From contig NZ_JAHWFK010000004.1 of NCBI RefSeq assembly GCF_019710575.1, positions 62,001-126,000 on the forward strand: a stretch of DNA of 64,000 nucleotides, in the 5' to 3' direction. Each line of letters starts with the position of its first letter. Position 1 is the stretch's first letter. The DNA comes from Paractinoplanes polyasparticus. GTDB taxonomy: Bacteria > Actinomycetota > Actinomycetes > Mycobacteriales > Micromonosporaceae. A program made the position numbers and the translations under genes. The notes under the pieces were generated by a model. The model was not told where the DNA came from. It searched no databases and saw nothing but the letters and a program-made list of their open reading frames with translations. Shown here one piece after another: positions 1-8,610 of this stretch.

Positions 1-359
1 CCCGCGAAGGCACGTACAGCCGGCTCCAGCACGGCCGGGTATGACCAGTGGGCCTCGCCGGCCAGCAGATCGCCGACCGTGACGAAGTTCCCGGTACTGA
101 TCACATAAGCGCACAGCGGTTGCTGCGTTGACGCCCGTCGTACGGTGGCGAACGGCTCCGGCACGCCGAACGTGCCCACGCACTCTTCCCAGCCGGCGCT
201 TACCCAGGTCACCGTCGCCATCGGGGCATTCGACAGACGCGCGGCCGTCCACGCTACGTCGTCCAACGACATCGGCCTGATCGGCAGCGTGCGGCGGGAC
301 CGAGCGGACTTGCGCAATTGTGGGTCTGACCGCAGGACCGCGGCGTGGATGTTCGACAT
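1..359 (-). CDS. GAF-domain protein, N-terminal part only (runs off the left edge)
   Basis: The gene reads leftwards off the window, so only about the first 119 residues are visible, from an ATG at 359. After a basic leader (KSARSRRTLPIR) comes a GAF-like sensory fold. The stretch MATVTWVSAGWEECVG and especially TQQPLCAYVISTGNFVTVGDL match the usual GAF pattern (strand, CxxVI, then a VxDL strand). Such domains bind small ligands in front of kinase, phosphatase or cyclase outputs; the output here lies outside the window. It is downstream of and co-directional with the histidine kinase at 501-2126, with a gap of about 140 bp that looks empty. The family call is inference from the motif; the full function is unknown. 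Confidence 0.7.
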   Translation of the reverse strand, partial: MSNIHAAVLRSDPQLRKSARSRRTLPIRPMSLDDVAWTAARLSNAPMATVTWVSAGWEECVGTFGVPEPFATVRRASTQQPLCAYVISTGNFVTVGDLLAGEAHWSYPAVLEPAVRAFA

Positions 360-500
360 GACATATACCAATCCGGAACTACGAATTGCACGAGTGCGCC
401 GGCCTGGGTACGGAAACCATGTAAGACGCAAGATCACAGCGCGTTGGTGTGGATCGCCGGTCACGGACCGTTTCGCCCTGATGGTCAGCGGGCTGGTTGG

Positions 501-2126
501 TCAGGCGATCGGTGACGTGGTGGGTAGGCGCACCGCGAACGTGGTGCCGGGCCCGGTGTGATCGGCCAAGTTGATGGTGCCGTGGTGGCGCTCGACGATG
601 GTGCGGGTGATGACCAGGCCGAGACCGGTGCCCGGAATGCGTCTGTTCAGGGCGGTGGAGGCGCGGTAGAAGCGGCGGAACAGCCGGCGTCGTTCGTCCG
701 GGGGCACGCCTATCCCGGTGTCGGCAACAGTCCAGGTGATGGTCTGGCCGTTGTCGTCGAAGCTCGCCGCGACGGTGATCGTGCCGCCGGCGGGGGTGTA
801 TTTGATGGCGTTGGAAAGCAGGTTGTCGGCGACCTGACGCAGCCGGCCGGGGTCGGCGTGCAGGCCCAGCCGGCCGGGGAGTTCCGTGGTCATGGTGATG
901 TGCTTGTCGGAAGCTCGTGCGCCGTACGCCTGCACGGCGTCGCCGATGATGGTGGACAGGTCGGTGTCGATCGGGTCGACGGCGAGGTGTCCCGATTCGA
1001 GCCGGGCCAGGTCGAGCAGGTCCTCGGCCATCACTGACAGCCTCTGCGAGCTGCGCTCGATGATGTGCAGGTATTCGCGTTGCTGCTCGGTGTCGAGTTC
1101 GTGGAGTTCTTCGTCGAACAAGGCGACGGTGCTGCTGATCACCGCCAAGGGATTGCGCAGTTCGTGGGTGACCATGGCGAGGAACTCGTCTTTGGTGCGG
1201 GCCAGTTCCACGCTGAGTTCCTCGGCCCGGCGCCGCTCGAGGTACTGCCCTACGTGGGCGGCGAGTCCGCTGAGTAGCCCGAGCAGTGTGTCCTCGGGAT
1301 CTTCGACACGGTCGCCGTAGACGCACAGCGCGCCGATGATGTGCCGGCCGGTGGACAGCGGCACACCGACAGCGACGTGCAACCCGATCCGGGAGGCGGC
1401 GCCGCTGCGCAGTGACATCCGGTCAGCGGACAGGTCCGGGATCCATTGGCCGGTGCCGGCGGAGCAGACCCGGCCGGGCAGCGACACGCCGAGTTCGAGG
1501 ACGTCCAAGGCGAAGTCGTCCAGATGCCGGCCCGCTTCGACATGGCGGGCTGCGCAGGTCAGCATCTGCAGGTGGTCGTCGACCAGCCACAGCTCGACGA
1601 CCGGCCAGCTCATCTTCATGCCGAGGGCTTCGACCACCCGGTGCGCCGCGACGATACTGGAGTCCGCCTCGGCCAGTCCCAGAGCGATGGCGGCTTCGAC
1701 CTCGGCGAACCGGGCGGCCCGGCGGGCATTGGTGATGTCATGAGCGAAGGCGTGGAACATTCGCCCACCGGGTTCCTCGGTGACGGTCAGGGTCAACTCG
1801 ATCGGGAACTCGTGGCCGTCGCAGTGCACTGCGGTCAATGTCAGCTGCCGTCCGAGGACCCGGCCGGGTTCACCGGCGGCGAGGCCCGCAAGGCCGGCAC
1901 GGTGTGCGTCGCGGAACCGGACCGGGATGATCAGGTCGGCAACGTCGTGACCGCAAGCTTGCGCCGGGCTGTAACCGAAGATTCTCTCCGCGGCTGGATT
2001 CCATCCCTTGACCCGGCCGTCGATGTCGATAGCGATATAGGCCTGCAGCGCCACCGCCAGCACGGCCTGTGCCTGGTGCACCACACCGGCGACTTCGTTG
2101 ACTCTTTCGGACACGTCCTGCGTCAT
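501..2126 (-). CDS. PAS-GAF sensor histidine kinase
   Basis: A 541-residue cytosolic sensor kinase with no clear membrane segment. Order: PAS domain (about 20-135, AYIAIDIDGRVKGWNPAAERIFGYS), GAF domain (about 145-295, ALCVYGD near its end), HisKA dimerisation helix with phospho-acceptor His near residue 321 in MVTHELRNPLAVI, then the ATPase domain with N box NLLSNAIKYTP, G1 DTGIGVP, F box FRRFYRAS and G2 GTGLGLVIT. All catalytic boxes are intact. I start at the ATG at 2126 (MTQDVSERVNE) because the longer frame adds only low-complexity sequence. No response regulator is adjacent, so it is an orphan kinase; its stimulus is unknown. Confidence 0.9.
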   Translation of the reverse strand: MTQDVSERVNEVAGVVHQAQAVLAVALQAYIAIDIDGRVKGWNPAAERIFGYSPAQACGHDVADLIIPVRFRDAHRAGLAGLAAGEPGRVLGRQLTLTAVHCDGHEFPIELTLTVTEEPGGRMFHAFAHDITNARRAARFAEVEAAIALGLAEADSSIVAAHRVVEALGMKMSWPVVELWLVDDHLQMLTCAARHVEAGRHLDDFALDVLELGVSLPGRVCSAGTGQWIPDLSADRMSLRSGAASRIGLHVAVGVPLSTGRHIIGALCVYGDRVEDPEDTLLGLLSGLAAHVGQYLERRRAEELSVELARTKDEFLAMVTHELRNPLAVISSTVALFDEELHELDTEQQREYLHIIERSSQRLSVMAEDLLDLARLESGHLAVDPIDTDLSTIIGDAVQAYGARASDKHITMTTELPGRLGLHADPGRLRQVADNLLSNAIKYTPAGGTITVAASFDDNGQTITWTVADTGIGVPPDERRRLFRRFYRASTALNRRIPGTGLGLVITRTIVERHHGTINLADHTGPGTTFAVRLPTTSPIA

Positions 2127-2546
2127 CACGAACTCCACGTGGCTCGGCGCGGTGGCCGCGCCATGCCCGGAGGGCGGTCGATCGACGCTGTCGCACTGAG
2201 CGTACCCCCGGCGTTGGACCGGCACTGCCTCAAACTACACATCGGCGACACGTCCCATAACAGCCCTACCAGCACAAACAGCGGTCGGGGGGAGGTGTCC
2301 ACCGACTCGTCCGGTCCAGGTCCGGCAGCGCCGTGGACGTGTTGCCGCCGCAGCGCAGGCGCAGCTCGTCGAAGCTGCCGTGGACCTCTACGGACGGACG
2401 CTCGCCGATGCCCTCGGGCTTTCCACGCCGGGGCGATCGGGACCACTGAGCGTGGACGAAGGCGCCGCGATGACCCGAATCTGCAGGAAGGGACAGCGAA
2501 ACGCCGCGCCCTCCGTACCGGGCGGTCAGCCCTTGAGCGCGCCGGG
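2127..2546. other. intergenic region, possible gene remnant
   Basis: About 420 bp without a convincing gene, between the histidine kinase start and the end of the type VII operon. One plus-strand stretch (about 2350-2460) translates to a helical, alanine-rich peptide containing AQLVEAAVDLYGRTLADALG. It looks more protein-like than its surroundings but has no start signal and soon loses the pattern. It may be a decayed gene fragment or chance. The kinase promoter should lie at the left end, but no clear -35/-10 pair was seen. Confidence 0.3.
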
Positions 2547-3194
2547 CTATCGGCCGTCGAGCAGGGAGGCCAGGTGCAGCAGGGGGCCGAGGTCGCCGAC
2601 CGGGTGGCTCGGGCGCATCCGGCCCTCGGTCCACGTCATCAGTTCCGGGCCGGCCACGCTCCACGGCACCGGCGTCCGGTGAGCGAGATGGGCGGCGATC
2701 AGGGCCGGCGTGCACCACGGGCCCACCGTGCCGCTGATCCGGAACGCCTTGTCGAAGCCCGGGTCGCCGATGGTGTCATTGCGGCGGGACAGGCGGCCGC
2801 GGGTCGTGACTGTGGCTGGGGGCCACGGGCGGTTGAGGATCGCCACGGTCACCACCCAGTGGCGGGTGTGCGGGGTGGTTGTCGCGCTGCCGTCGGCGCC
2901 GGTTGCCACCTGGACGTCGGTGACGTCGTACTCGCCCACCAGAACGGGGCGTTCGCCCGCGTGGCCCGAGAGCAGAAGCCGTACGCCGTCAGGGTTGCCC
3001 CCGGGCAGGCGGCGGCCCCAGTCGACCGCCGGCCGCATCACCACCTGCCAGCCGGCCTTCGCGGCCCACTCGGCGATCCGGCCGTCGCGGCGGCGGCGCT
3101 GGCGGGCGGCCAGCAACGCCACGATGACGACCAGCGCCAGCGACGCCACGCACAGGAAGGCCAGCGCGCCGGTCAGCGGGTCCATGGCGATCAT
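2547..3194 (-). CDS. membrane-anchored protein of unknown function in the type VII operon
   Basis: A 215-residue protein with one N-terminal transmembrane helix (LTGALAFLCVASLALVVIV), a basic RQRRRR stop-transfer segment and a soluble domain of about 180 residues (AGWQVVMRPAVDWGRRLPGG, then RHWVVTVAILNRPWPP). No known domain was recognised. The ATG at 3194 overlaps the stop codon of the upstream membrane protein (ATGA); an alternative ATG is at 3185. It is the last gene of the leftward group that begins at 5331. Function is unknown. Its position suggests an accessory membrane component or an immunity/anchor partner for the WXG-like proteins, which is inference only. Confidence 0.75.
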   Translation of the reverse strand: MIAMDPLTGALAFLCVASLALVVIVALLAARQRRRRDGRIAEWAAKAGWQVVMRPAVDWGRRLPGGNPDGVRLLLSGHAGERPVLVGEYDVTDVQVATGADGSATTTPHTRHWVVTVAILNRPWPPATVTTRGRLSRRNDTIGDPGFDKAFRISGTVGPWCTPALIAAHLAHRTPVPWSVAGPELMTWTEGRMRPSHPVGDLGPLLHLASLLDGR

Positions 3195-3529
3195 CGGCCG
3201 CGGCGGACGAACCCGGCCAGCACCACCCCGAGCAGCGAGTCGAACACCGCCAGCAGGCCGGCCGCCGCGGGCGTCAACTCGCCCACGGCCACCAGCACTG
3301 CGCCCGCTATGAAGATCCCCAGCAGCCGCAGCCAGGCCAGTGCCGAGCCCAGGGCGGCCCGTCCCAGCAGCAGAACGAGCAGCACCACGACGCCGGCCGC
3401 GCCGGAGGCGCCCATCAGGACCAGGGCCCCGACGCCGCCGTCCTCGCGCAGGGTGGACCAGGCGAGGCCGCCTATGACGGCCAGGCCGGCCTCGCACAGC
3501 AGCAACAGGGCCAGGAGCGTTTTGATCAC
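3191..3529 (-). CDS. small multi-spanning membrane protein
   Basis: A 112-residue, very hydrophobic protein with about three to four predicted helices (TLLALLLLCEAGLAVIGGLAW, ALVLMGASGAAGVVVLLVLLL, LLGIFIAGAVLVAVG, AGLLAVFDSLLGVVLAGF) and a basic C terminus (VRRGR). I chose the GTG at 3529 because it lies eight bases after the stop of the WXG-like gene and puts the first helix right at the N terminus. The stop overlaps the next gene's ATG, which implies translational coupling. No family was recognised; it resembles the small integral proteins often found beside ESX-type substrates in actinomycetes. Confidence 0.65.
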   Translation of the reverse strand: MIKTLLALLLLCEAGLAVIGGLAWSTLREDGGVGALVLMGASGAAGVVVLLVLLLGRAALGSALAWLRLLGIFIAGAVLVAVGELTPAAAGLLAVFDSLLGVVLAGFVRRGR

Positions 3530-3537
3530 GGCGGGGC

Positions 3538-4263
3538 TCAGCCGGTGGTGGCCGGCGGCCAGGCGCCGTCCCGGTAGCCGACGTTGTCGTTCAGTTTCTG
3601 GCGGAGCGTGCTGTTCGCGGCCGAGGCGGTGGCCTTCAGGGTGAGGCCACCCGCGGCGAACGCGGCGGCGGCCGCGGCGGCGGCTCCGGCCGCGATGAAC
3701 GGGGCGGCGGGCAGGCCGAGGAGCGTGGCCGACGACGAGGCCGCGCCGACGATGCCGATGATCAGGGCGACTATGGCGACCACGAGCCCGCCCCAGAACA
3801 CATAGATGGCCTTGACCATTTCGCCGAGCGCGGTCGCGATGCCGTCGCTGTAGACGGCCTTCACCTTCTCCAGGGCGGCCTTCTGCAGGGGCAGCATCTG
3901 GCGGTATGCCTCGGCGGCGTCGCCGTCCCAGTTGGTGTCGATCTCGAGCATGCCGGCGTCGGCGGCCTGCACCCGGCCGCTGACCGGGCCGCCTATTCGG
4001 TCGCTCCACGCGTTGGCGGTGGTGGCGAGCGTGCTCGGCGAGCCCATGTTGGAGACGAACTCGCGCACGTCGGCCCAGACCTGTTTCATGAAGTCGCAGA
4101 ACTTGTTCCAGCCCGAGACGACCTTGTCCTGCAGGAAGCCGGGCAGGTGGCCGATCTTCGAGTTGATCGAGTTCTGCAGGTCGTCGGTCTTCCGCTCGAT
4201 CTTGTCCAACAGCGACATGATCTTGCCGACGAGGTCGTCCTCCTGCGCGGTCGAGCTAGTCAC
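3538..4263 (-). CDS. WXG100-like type VII secretion protein with C-terminal membrane segment
   Basis: A 241-residue protein. The first 130 residues are helical and carry a WXG-like turn in a typical context (LEIDTNWDGDAAEAYRQMLP, i.e. W-x-G-x-AxxY). A strongly hydrophobic region follows (VFWGGLVVAIVALIIGIVGAA and an alanine-rich helix). This is the layout of large WXG100/YeeF-type substrates, where a helical hairpin is recognised by the ESX machinery. The start is a GTG at 4263 that overlaps the stop of the EspC-like gene (4256-4258), indicating coupled expression of the pair. No toxin domain is visible at the C terminus, so a structural or membrane-associated role is likelier than an effector role. 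Confidence 0.75.
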   Translation of the reverse strand: MTSSTAQEDDLVGKIMSLLDKIERKTDDLQNSINSKIGHLPGFLQDKVVSGWNKFCDFMKQVWADVREFVSNMGSPSTLATTANAWSDRIGGPVSGRVQAADAGMLEIDTNWDGDAAEAYRQMLPLQKAALEKVKAVYSDGIATALGEMVKAIYVFWGGLVVAIVALIIGIVGAASSSATLLGLPAAPFIAAGAAAAAAAAFAAGGLTLKATASAANSTLRQKLNDNVGYRDGAWPPATTG

Positions 4264-4573
4264 GGACGTCCCACACCCCTCCGAGCCGCGCCGCGGCCTG
4301 TTCGTCGTCGCGCTCGTAGGCGGTCGCGACCTGGTCGAGCGTGCGGGCCAGCTCGGCGTGGGTCTGCGCGCCCTGCGCCAGCAGCGCCCCCACCTTGGCC
4401 TGGATCTCGGCGTACGTGTCGAGCAGGCCGGTCGGCCGGCTGGCCCACGACAGCTGTCCCTCGGTGAGCGTGAGCGCGTTCGCCTCCTCGGCGGCTCGGC
4501 TCAGCACGCCGGAGGTCTCGTCCCAGGTCGTCGCGTCGGTGTGCAGCGCGTCGATGGCCGCCTTGAGCGTCAT
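4256..4573 (-). CDS. EspC-like type VII secretion target protein
   Basis: A 105-residue, all-helical protein without cysteine, in the size range of ESAT-6/EspC-like (PF10824-type) substrates. Features seen: an N-terminal helix (LKAAIDALHTDATTWDETSGVLSRA), a central turn with a Trp (LSWASRP) and a C-terminal helix rich in Ala and acidic residues (DQVATAYERDDEQAAARLGG) that carries a YxxxD/E-like signal (Y-E-R-D-D), as expected for ESX export. The ATG at 4573 lies 11 bp after the stop of the YbaB-like gene. It probably forms a heterodimer with, or is co-secreted with, the WXG-like protein encoded immediately downstream. Confidence 0.75.
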   Translation of the reverse strand: MTLKAAIDALHTDATTWDETSGVLSRAAEEANALTLTEGQLSWASRPTGLLDTYAEIQAKVGALLAQGAQTHAELARTLDQVATAYERDDEQAAARLGGVWDVRD

Positions 4574-4584
4574 CGGTCCCCCGT

Positions 4585-5331
4585 TCAGTCGGTGAGCCGC
4601 AGTCGCCGGGCCAGCGCCAGCGGGTCCTGCGCCAGCTGCTGCGCCTCGCCGAGGCGGCTGCCGGCGATCATTTCCCGTACGCCGTGACGCCCGGCCTCCT
4701 GATAGGCGGCGCGGAACGCCGCGGCGGTCTGGCGCGCGACGTTGATCTCGTGGGCCTCGAGCAGCCACTGCCGGTCGTAGCCGATGGCCGTGACGTCGCC
4801 GCCGCCGGTCACCGTGACCTGCACCTTGCGGTCGGGACTGCGACCCGTGTACGTCGCCGACAGCGCCCCGGCCAGCGCGTCCGAGACCTCGTCGAGCCCC
4901 TGGTCGATCGACTCGACGAGGGCGAGCAGTTCGCGCAGCGCGACCTCGCTGTCCTCGACCGACATGGGACCGCCGCCGCTCGCCGCCGCCTGCAGGCGCT
5001 GGGCGAACGCGTCGTGATCGATCCCGGCTGCCGGAGCGGGAGCCTGTTCGGCGTACGCCTCGCCCCAGGCCTCGAGCCGACGCTGGGACGCCGCACCGAT
5101 CGCCTCGATCACGGCCTGGTCGAGGGCGAGCGAGCCGATCAGCCGCCGCCAGCCCGGCGCGACCGCGACCCCGCTCACCCGGCCCTCGTCGTCGAGCGTG
5201 ACGGTGACCGCGCCGGTGCGGTCGGTGGCGATGGCGCCGGACGCGCGCTGCTCAGCGGCACGTGCCTGCCCGGCGAGGGCCGCACCCTCCCCGGCCAGCG
5301 CACGCAGGTGGTCAACTCGATCGTCCGACAC
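4585..5331 (-). CDS. YbaB/EbfC-like protein of a type VII secretion locus
   Basis: A 248-residue protein that looks like two YbaB/EbfC-type modules in tandem. Module one has TGAVTVTLDDEGRVSGVAV followed by LDQAVIEAIGAAS; module two has RKVQVTVTGGGDVTAIGYD followed by a long helix. YbaB-family proteins are small DNA-binding or scaffold dimers, and divergent versions are common next to EspC/WXG genes in actinomycetes. The start is a GTG at 5331 preceded by GGGGG at good Shine-Dalgarno distance; upstream in-frame sequence is low complexity. It is the first gene of the leftward operon 5331-2547. Confidence 0.75.
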   Translation of the reverse strand: MSDDRVDHLRALAGEGAALAGQARAAEQRASGAIATDRTGAVTVTLDDEGRVSGVAVAPGWRRLIGSLALDQAVIEAIGAASQRRLEAWGEAYAEQAPAPAAGIDHDAFAQRLQAAASGGGPMSVEDSEVALRELLALVESIDQGLDEVSDALAGALSATYTGRSPDRKVQVTVTGGGDVTAIGYDRQWLLEAHEINVARQTAAAFRAAYQEAGRHGVREMIAGSRLGEAQQLAQDPLALARRLRLTD

Positions 5332-5413
5332 AGTGCATTCCCCCCGGGCGCAACTCCGTGGACTGTCCCGCAACGGGTAGGCGTGCCGCAACCCCGCCCG
5401 GAGGAAAGCCGCA

Positions 5414-6445
5414 TTACGCCTCGATGGGCGCCACCGAAAGAGATCCGATGCCGGCCACCGCCTCGATCCGCAGGCCGCCCGACTTCGCGTCCGAACCCTG
5501 CGAACGCAGCGTCTCGCCCCGGTCGACGCCCCGGTCGCGGTCGCCGTTGAGATCGACCGAGCCGGCCCCCTTGCGGATCTTGACGCGGATCGGGAACTCC
5601 CCCTCAGTCCCGATGCGCCACCGGTGTACGCCGCCGGCCATCCGTATCTCGATCTGGCGTTCCTGGCGCGGCAGGGTCAGCTCGAGCCGGTCGGCGCCGC
5701 CCTCGAAGTAGAAGTCGCGCACCTTGCCGCCGGCCATCGCGAACATGCCGCGCTCGACGCCGCCGTCCATCCGCACGGACCAGGCGATCCGCTCGTCGAG
5801 CACCACGTCGACCCGGCCCGAACCGTCGCGCTTGCGGTCGGCGGTCAGCTTCAGGGTGGTGCCGTCGAGGGCGGCGTCGGGCACGAGGCCGCTGTCGTCG
5901 GGCGAGCCGACCCGGGCCACGCCGTTGCCCGCCGGGCGCCCGAGCGTGACGTTGAGCTCGGTGAGGTCGGAGGCCAGCACGAAGGTGCCGGCCGCGAAGG
6001 CCGGACCGGGCGGGGGTGGCGGCGACGCCGGGGCCGAGGAGGGCGGAGTCGTGGCGGCGGCCGAGGTGGGCGCCGGGGCGATCGACACCGGCGGGTTCGG
6101 GGCGCCGCCGACGATGATGCCGGGGCCGGCGGCGGTGGGCGCCGGCGCGGGTTCGTCGTCGCCGGTCAGGCGGGCGAACGCGACGCCGCCGGCGCTGAGG
6201 ACCAGCACGGCGCCGGCCGCTCCGGCGACCCAACGCCAGCGGCGCCGGGGCTCGGCCTTCTCCGGTTCGGACGGTTCCGACGGTGCGAACGATGCGCCCG
6301 TCGCGTCGGGCCAGTAGTCGGAGATCCGGGGGAAGGCCACGGTGGCGGGACGGTCGGACTGCTCCACCGGTCCCGCGTACGTGCTGGTGTCGTACGTGTC
6401 GGTCTGCTGGGTGTCACTGGGCGGGGGGAGGGCGGTGCCGTCCAT
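5414..6445 (-). CDS. single-pass membrane protein with Pro-rich stalk and extracellular beta-rich domain
   Basis: 343 residues: a polar cytosolic N terminus of about 70 residues, a basic patch (RRRWRW), one helix (VAGAAGAVLVLSAGGVAFA), a Pro/Ala/Ser-rich stalk (about 100-150, with PASPPPPPGP) and a C-terminal domain with regularly spaced Gly/Val repeats (LTELNVTLGRPAGNGVARVG, VDVVLDERIAWSVRMDGGV, LELTLPRQERQIEIRMAGG). This resembles DUF4097/beta-helix-like surface domains. It faces outward and may bind wall or matrix components; no enzyme motif is seen. It lies just upstream of the type VII gene group on the same strand, about 80 bp away, so it could be cotranscribed with it. Confidence 0.7.
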   Translation of the reverse strand: MDGTALPPPSDTQQTDTYDTSTYAGPVEQSDRPATVAFPRISDYWPDATGASFAPSEPSEPEKAEPRRRWRWVAGAAGAVLVLSAGGVAFARLTGDDEPAPAPTAAGPGIIVGGAPNPPVSIAPAPTSAAATTPPSSAPASPPPPPGPAFAAGTFVLASDLTELNVTLGRPAGNGVARVGSPDDSGLVPDAALDGTTLKLTADRKRDGSGRVDVVLDERIAWSVRMDGGVERGMFAMAGGKVRDFYFEGGADRLELTLPRQERQIEIRMAGGVHRWRIGTEGEFPIRVKIRKGAGSVDLNGDRDRGVDRGETLRSQGSDAKSGGLRIEAVAGIGSLSVAPIEA

Positions 6446-6657
6446 CGCGCGCCTCCTCGGTGCGGCCGCGGCGGCCCGCCAACCCGGGCGCCGTCACCGG
6501 GGAGTACGAACGAGATCGGCCAGCAGTTCGATGAGGTCGCGCCCGCTCGGTGTCTGCCCGATCGCGCACAGCCCTTGCCCTTAGCCGATTTCACCGTAAG
6601 AATGCCTTTCCGTCAGCTTAAAAGTGTCTTAGCCGATGGCGCGGAGCGGATCGCACA
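6446..6657. promoter_or_regulatory. divergent promoter region with a direct repeat
   Basis: 212 bp between the divergent genes starting at 6445 and 6658. It contains a relatively AT-rich stretch (6580-6640) and a 10-bp direct repeat CTTAGCCGAT at 6580-6589 and 6628-6637, 48 bp apart. The repeat may be a regulator site; no consensus sigma element is clear. Confidence 0.3.
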
Positions 6658-7551
6658 ATGCCCGACGAGGACAGCCAGGACCGCCTGCGGATCGGCGGCT
6701 GGGTCCCGCCCTATCGCGACGCGAACGGGCCGCTGCGCCCGCCAGCTCCCCCCAACAAGCTCGGCTCGGTGGCCCGCCGGGCGCTGCCCGCGGGTTTCTG
6801 GCCCACTTCGTCCCCATCGCACGGCCGCGGCTCCACCGGGCGGCGCGCGATGGCCGCGCTGGCCACCGGCGCGCTGATCGCAGTGACGGGTCTGACCGCG
6901 CTCGCCCTGAGCGACGGCGACCCCGGCGCCACCTCGCTCGCTCAGCGCATGGTGGTGCCGCCCCTCGACCCGACCGACCCGGTCTCGGTGCAGCCCTCCC
7001 CGACCACCAGCGGTCCCGGCTCGGTGGTCCGCACGCCCACCCACCACCAGGTCACCAGCCGCCCGGCCGAGAACGCCCGGACGACTCCGCCCACGAGCCG
7101 CCCGCCCACGACCGTGCCGACGACCGCGACGCCCCGCCTCGCGGCCGGCGCGACAGTCGGCCTCGAACTCGCCGACCGGCCGGGCTACCGCCTGCGCCAC
7201 CGCGACTTCGTGGCGCGCCTCGACCCGATCAGCGCCGGGCGCCCCGGCCGCGACGACGCCCGCTTCACGGTCCGCCGGGGGCTCGCCGCCGACCGGTGCT
7301 TCTCGTTGGAGGCCGGCAACTTCCCCGGCTACTTCCTGCGGCACCGCGACTTCGTGCTGCGCCTCGACCGTCGCGACGGTTCCGACCTGTTCGAGCAGGA
7401 CGCCACGTTCTGCCCGCGACCCGTACGCGACGGCGCCGCCCTCGTCCTCGAATCGGTGAATTTCCCGGGCCGGTTCCTCTCCGCCGGCGACGACGGCGTC
7501 CAGCTGTCACGCCGCGGCGCCACGGCCTTCGTCGTCCGAAGCCCGGTCTGA
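6658..7551 (+). CDS. membrane-anchored AbfB (CBM42-like) domain protein
   Basis: A 297-residue protein with a cytosolic N terminus, one transmembrane helix near residue 70 (ALATGALIAVTGLTALALS), a Thr/Pro-rich linker and a C-terminal domain of about 135 residues of the alpha-L-arabinofuranosidase B (AbfB) type. The hallmark sub-repeat is seen at least twice: GYRLRHRDFVARLDP and SLEAGNFPGYFLRHRDF, with a third, SVNFPGRFLSAGDDGV. The beta-trefoil AbfB domain binds arabinose side chains, so this is probably a cell-surface carbohydrate-binding protein without its own catalytic domain. The ATG at 6658 is the first in frame; it is divergent from the surface protein gene at 6445. Confidence 0.8.
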   Translation: MPDEDSQDRLRIGGWVPPYRDANGPLRPPAPPNKLGSVARRALPAGFWPTSSPSHGRGSTGRRAMAALATGALIAVTGLTALALSDGDPGATSLAQRMVVPPLDPTDPVSVQPSPTTSGPGSVVRTPTHHQVTSRPAENARTTPPTSRPPTTVPTTATPRLAAGATVGLELADRPGYRLRHRDFVARLDPISAGRPGRDDARFTVRRGLAADRCFSLEAGNFPGYFLRHRDFVLRLDRRDGSDLFEQDATFCPRPVRDGAALVLESVNFPGRFLSAGDDGVQLSRRGATAFVVRSPV

Positions 7552-7608
7552 ACCACTTGCGGCCTACACAGGGCGTGTCCGAGTTTCCGGCGCCGACCCC
7601 TGAAGCGG

Positions 7609-8385
7609 TCAGCCGGCGGCCAGCTGGTTGCGCAGCTTGGCCAGCGCCTGGGCGATGATCCGGGAAACATGCATCTGGGAGACGCCGACCTGCTCGGCGA
7701 TCTCCGTCTGGGTCAGGTTGCCGTAGAAACGCAGGGTGATGATGCGCTGCTCACGCCGGCTCAACTGCGTCATCGCGGGGCCGAGCGCGATCCGGGCCTC
7801 GGCCAGCTCGAACTCGTGGTCCTCGCTGCCCAGGGTCTCCCCCAGCTCGAGGCTGCCGTCCGGACCGGCCGGCGTCGACAACGACGTGGCCGAGTACGCA
7901 CGGCCACCCTCGAGGCCTTCGAGCACTTCCTCCTCGGTGACCTGCAGGTGAGCGGCGATGTCCGCGACGGTCGGGGAACGGCCGAGGGTCTGCGTGAGCG
8001 CGCTGTTGGCCGCGGTGATGGCCAGCCGCATCTCCTGCAGACGACGCGGCACCCGGATCGACCAGGTGCGGTCACGGAAGTGCCGCTTGATCTCCCCGAC
8101 GATCGTCGGGATGGCGTAGCCCGCGAAGTCCACGCCGAAATCGGGGTCGAACCGGTCGACGGCCTTCAGCAGGCCCACCGTCGCGGTCTGGAACAGATCG
8201 TCGATGTGCTCGCCGCGGTTGGCGTAACGCTGGGCGAGATGGCGTGCCAGCGGCAGCCACGCCTCGACCGTGCGGTCCCGGAGCTCGGGCCGGGACGGAT
8301 GGTCGGCCGGCAGGGCGGCCAAGGCGGTGATGAGTTCGGCGGCGTCGCCCGTGCGCTGAGCTCTCGTCTGTGCGGTTGTGGTCAT
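7609..8385 (-). CDS. RNA polymerase sigma factor, SigB/SigF group
   Basis: A 258-residue sigma-70 family protein of the alternative SigB/F/G type. Region 2 is complete (LFQTATVGLLKAVDRFDPDFGVDFAGYAIPTIVGEIKRHFRD, about residues 65-110). Region 3 follows (RVPRRLQEMRLAI, then RSPTVADIAAHLQVTEEEV) and region 4 ends the protein with a helix-turn-helix (LTQTEIAEQVGVSQMHVSRI). In actinomycetes these factors drive stress or sporulation genes and are controlled by anti-sigma and anti-anti-sigma proteins; none is adjacent, but a STAS protein lies at 44308. About 225 bp upstream are free of genes. The start is the ATG at 8385. Confidence 0.92.
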   Translation of the reverse strand: MTTTAQTRAQRTGDAAELITALAALPADHPSRPELRDRTVEAWLPLARHLAQRYANRGEHIDDLFQTATVGLLKAVDRFDPDFGVDFAGYAIPTIVGEIKRHFRDRTWSIRVPRRLQEMRLAITAANSALTQTLGRSPTVADIAAHLQVTEEEVLEGLEGGRAYSATSLSTPAGPDGSLELGETLGSEDHEFELAEARIALGPAMTQLSRREQRIITLRFYGNLTQTEIAEQVGVSQMHVSRIIAQALAKLRNQLAAG

Positions 8386-8610
8386 GGTGGTCCTTCACTT
8401 CACAGCTGAGCTGCCGGACGTCCCCACCACTGACGCGCAAACTCCGGGCCGGACCGGTGCGCGTCATCCGTCGCTCAACGATGCGACACTAGCTCACCGG
8501 CTGACGACCGACCAACCGAAAGCACTACTTTCATTGTCGTCCGTTAAGTACCGGGTGCCCGCTGCCCCACACGTGGGAGTCCGGAATGTCGGCCCGGGCG
8601 CGTTCAGGCA

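Noticed and set aside
1446-3644. Very long plus-strand open frame (over 700 codons) across the histidine kinase and type VII genes
   Set aside because: It is antisense to clearly recognisable proteins, has low-complexity Arg/Pro/Ala composition and no domain. Long antisense frames are expected in very GC-rich DNA.
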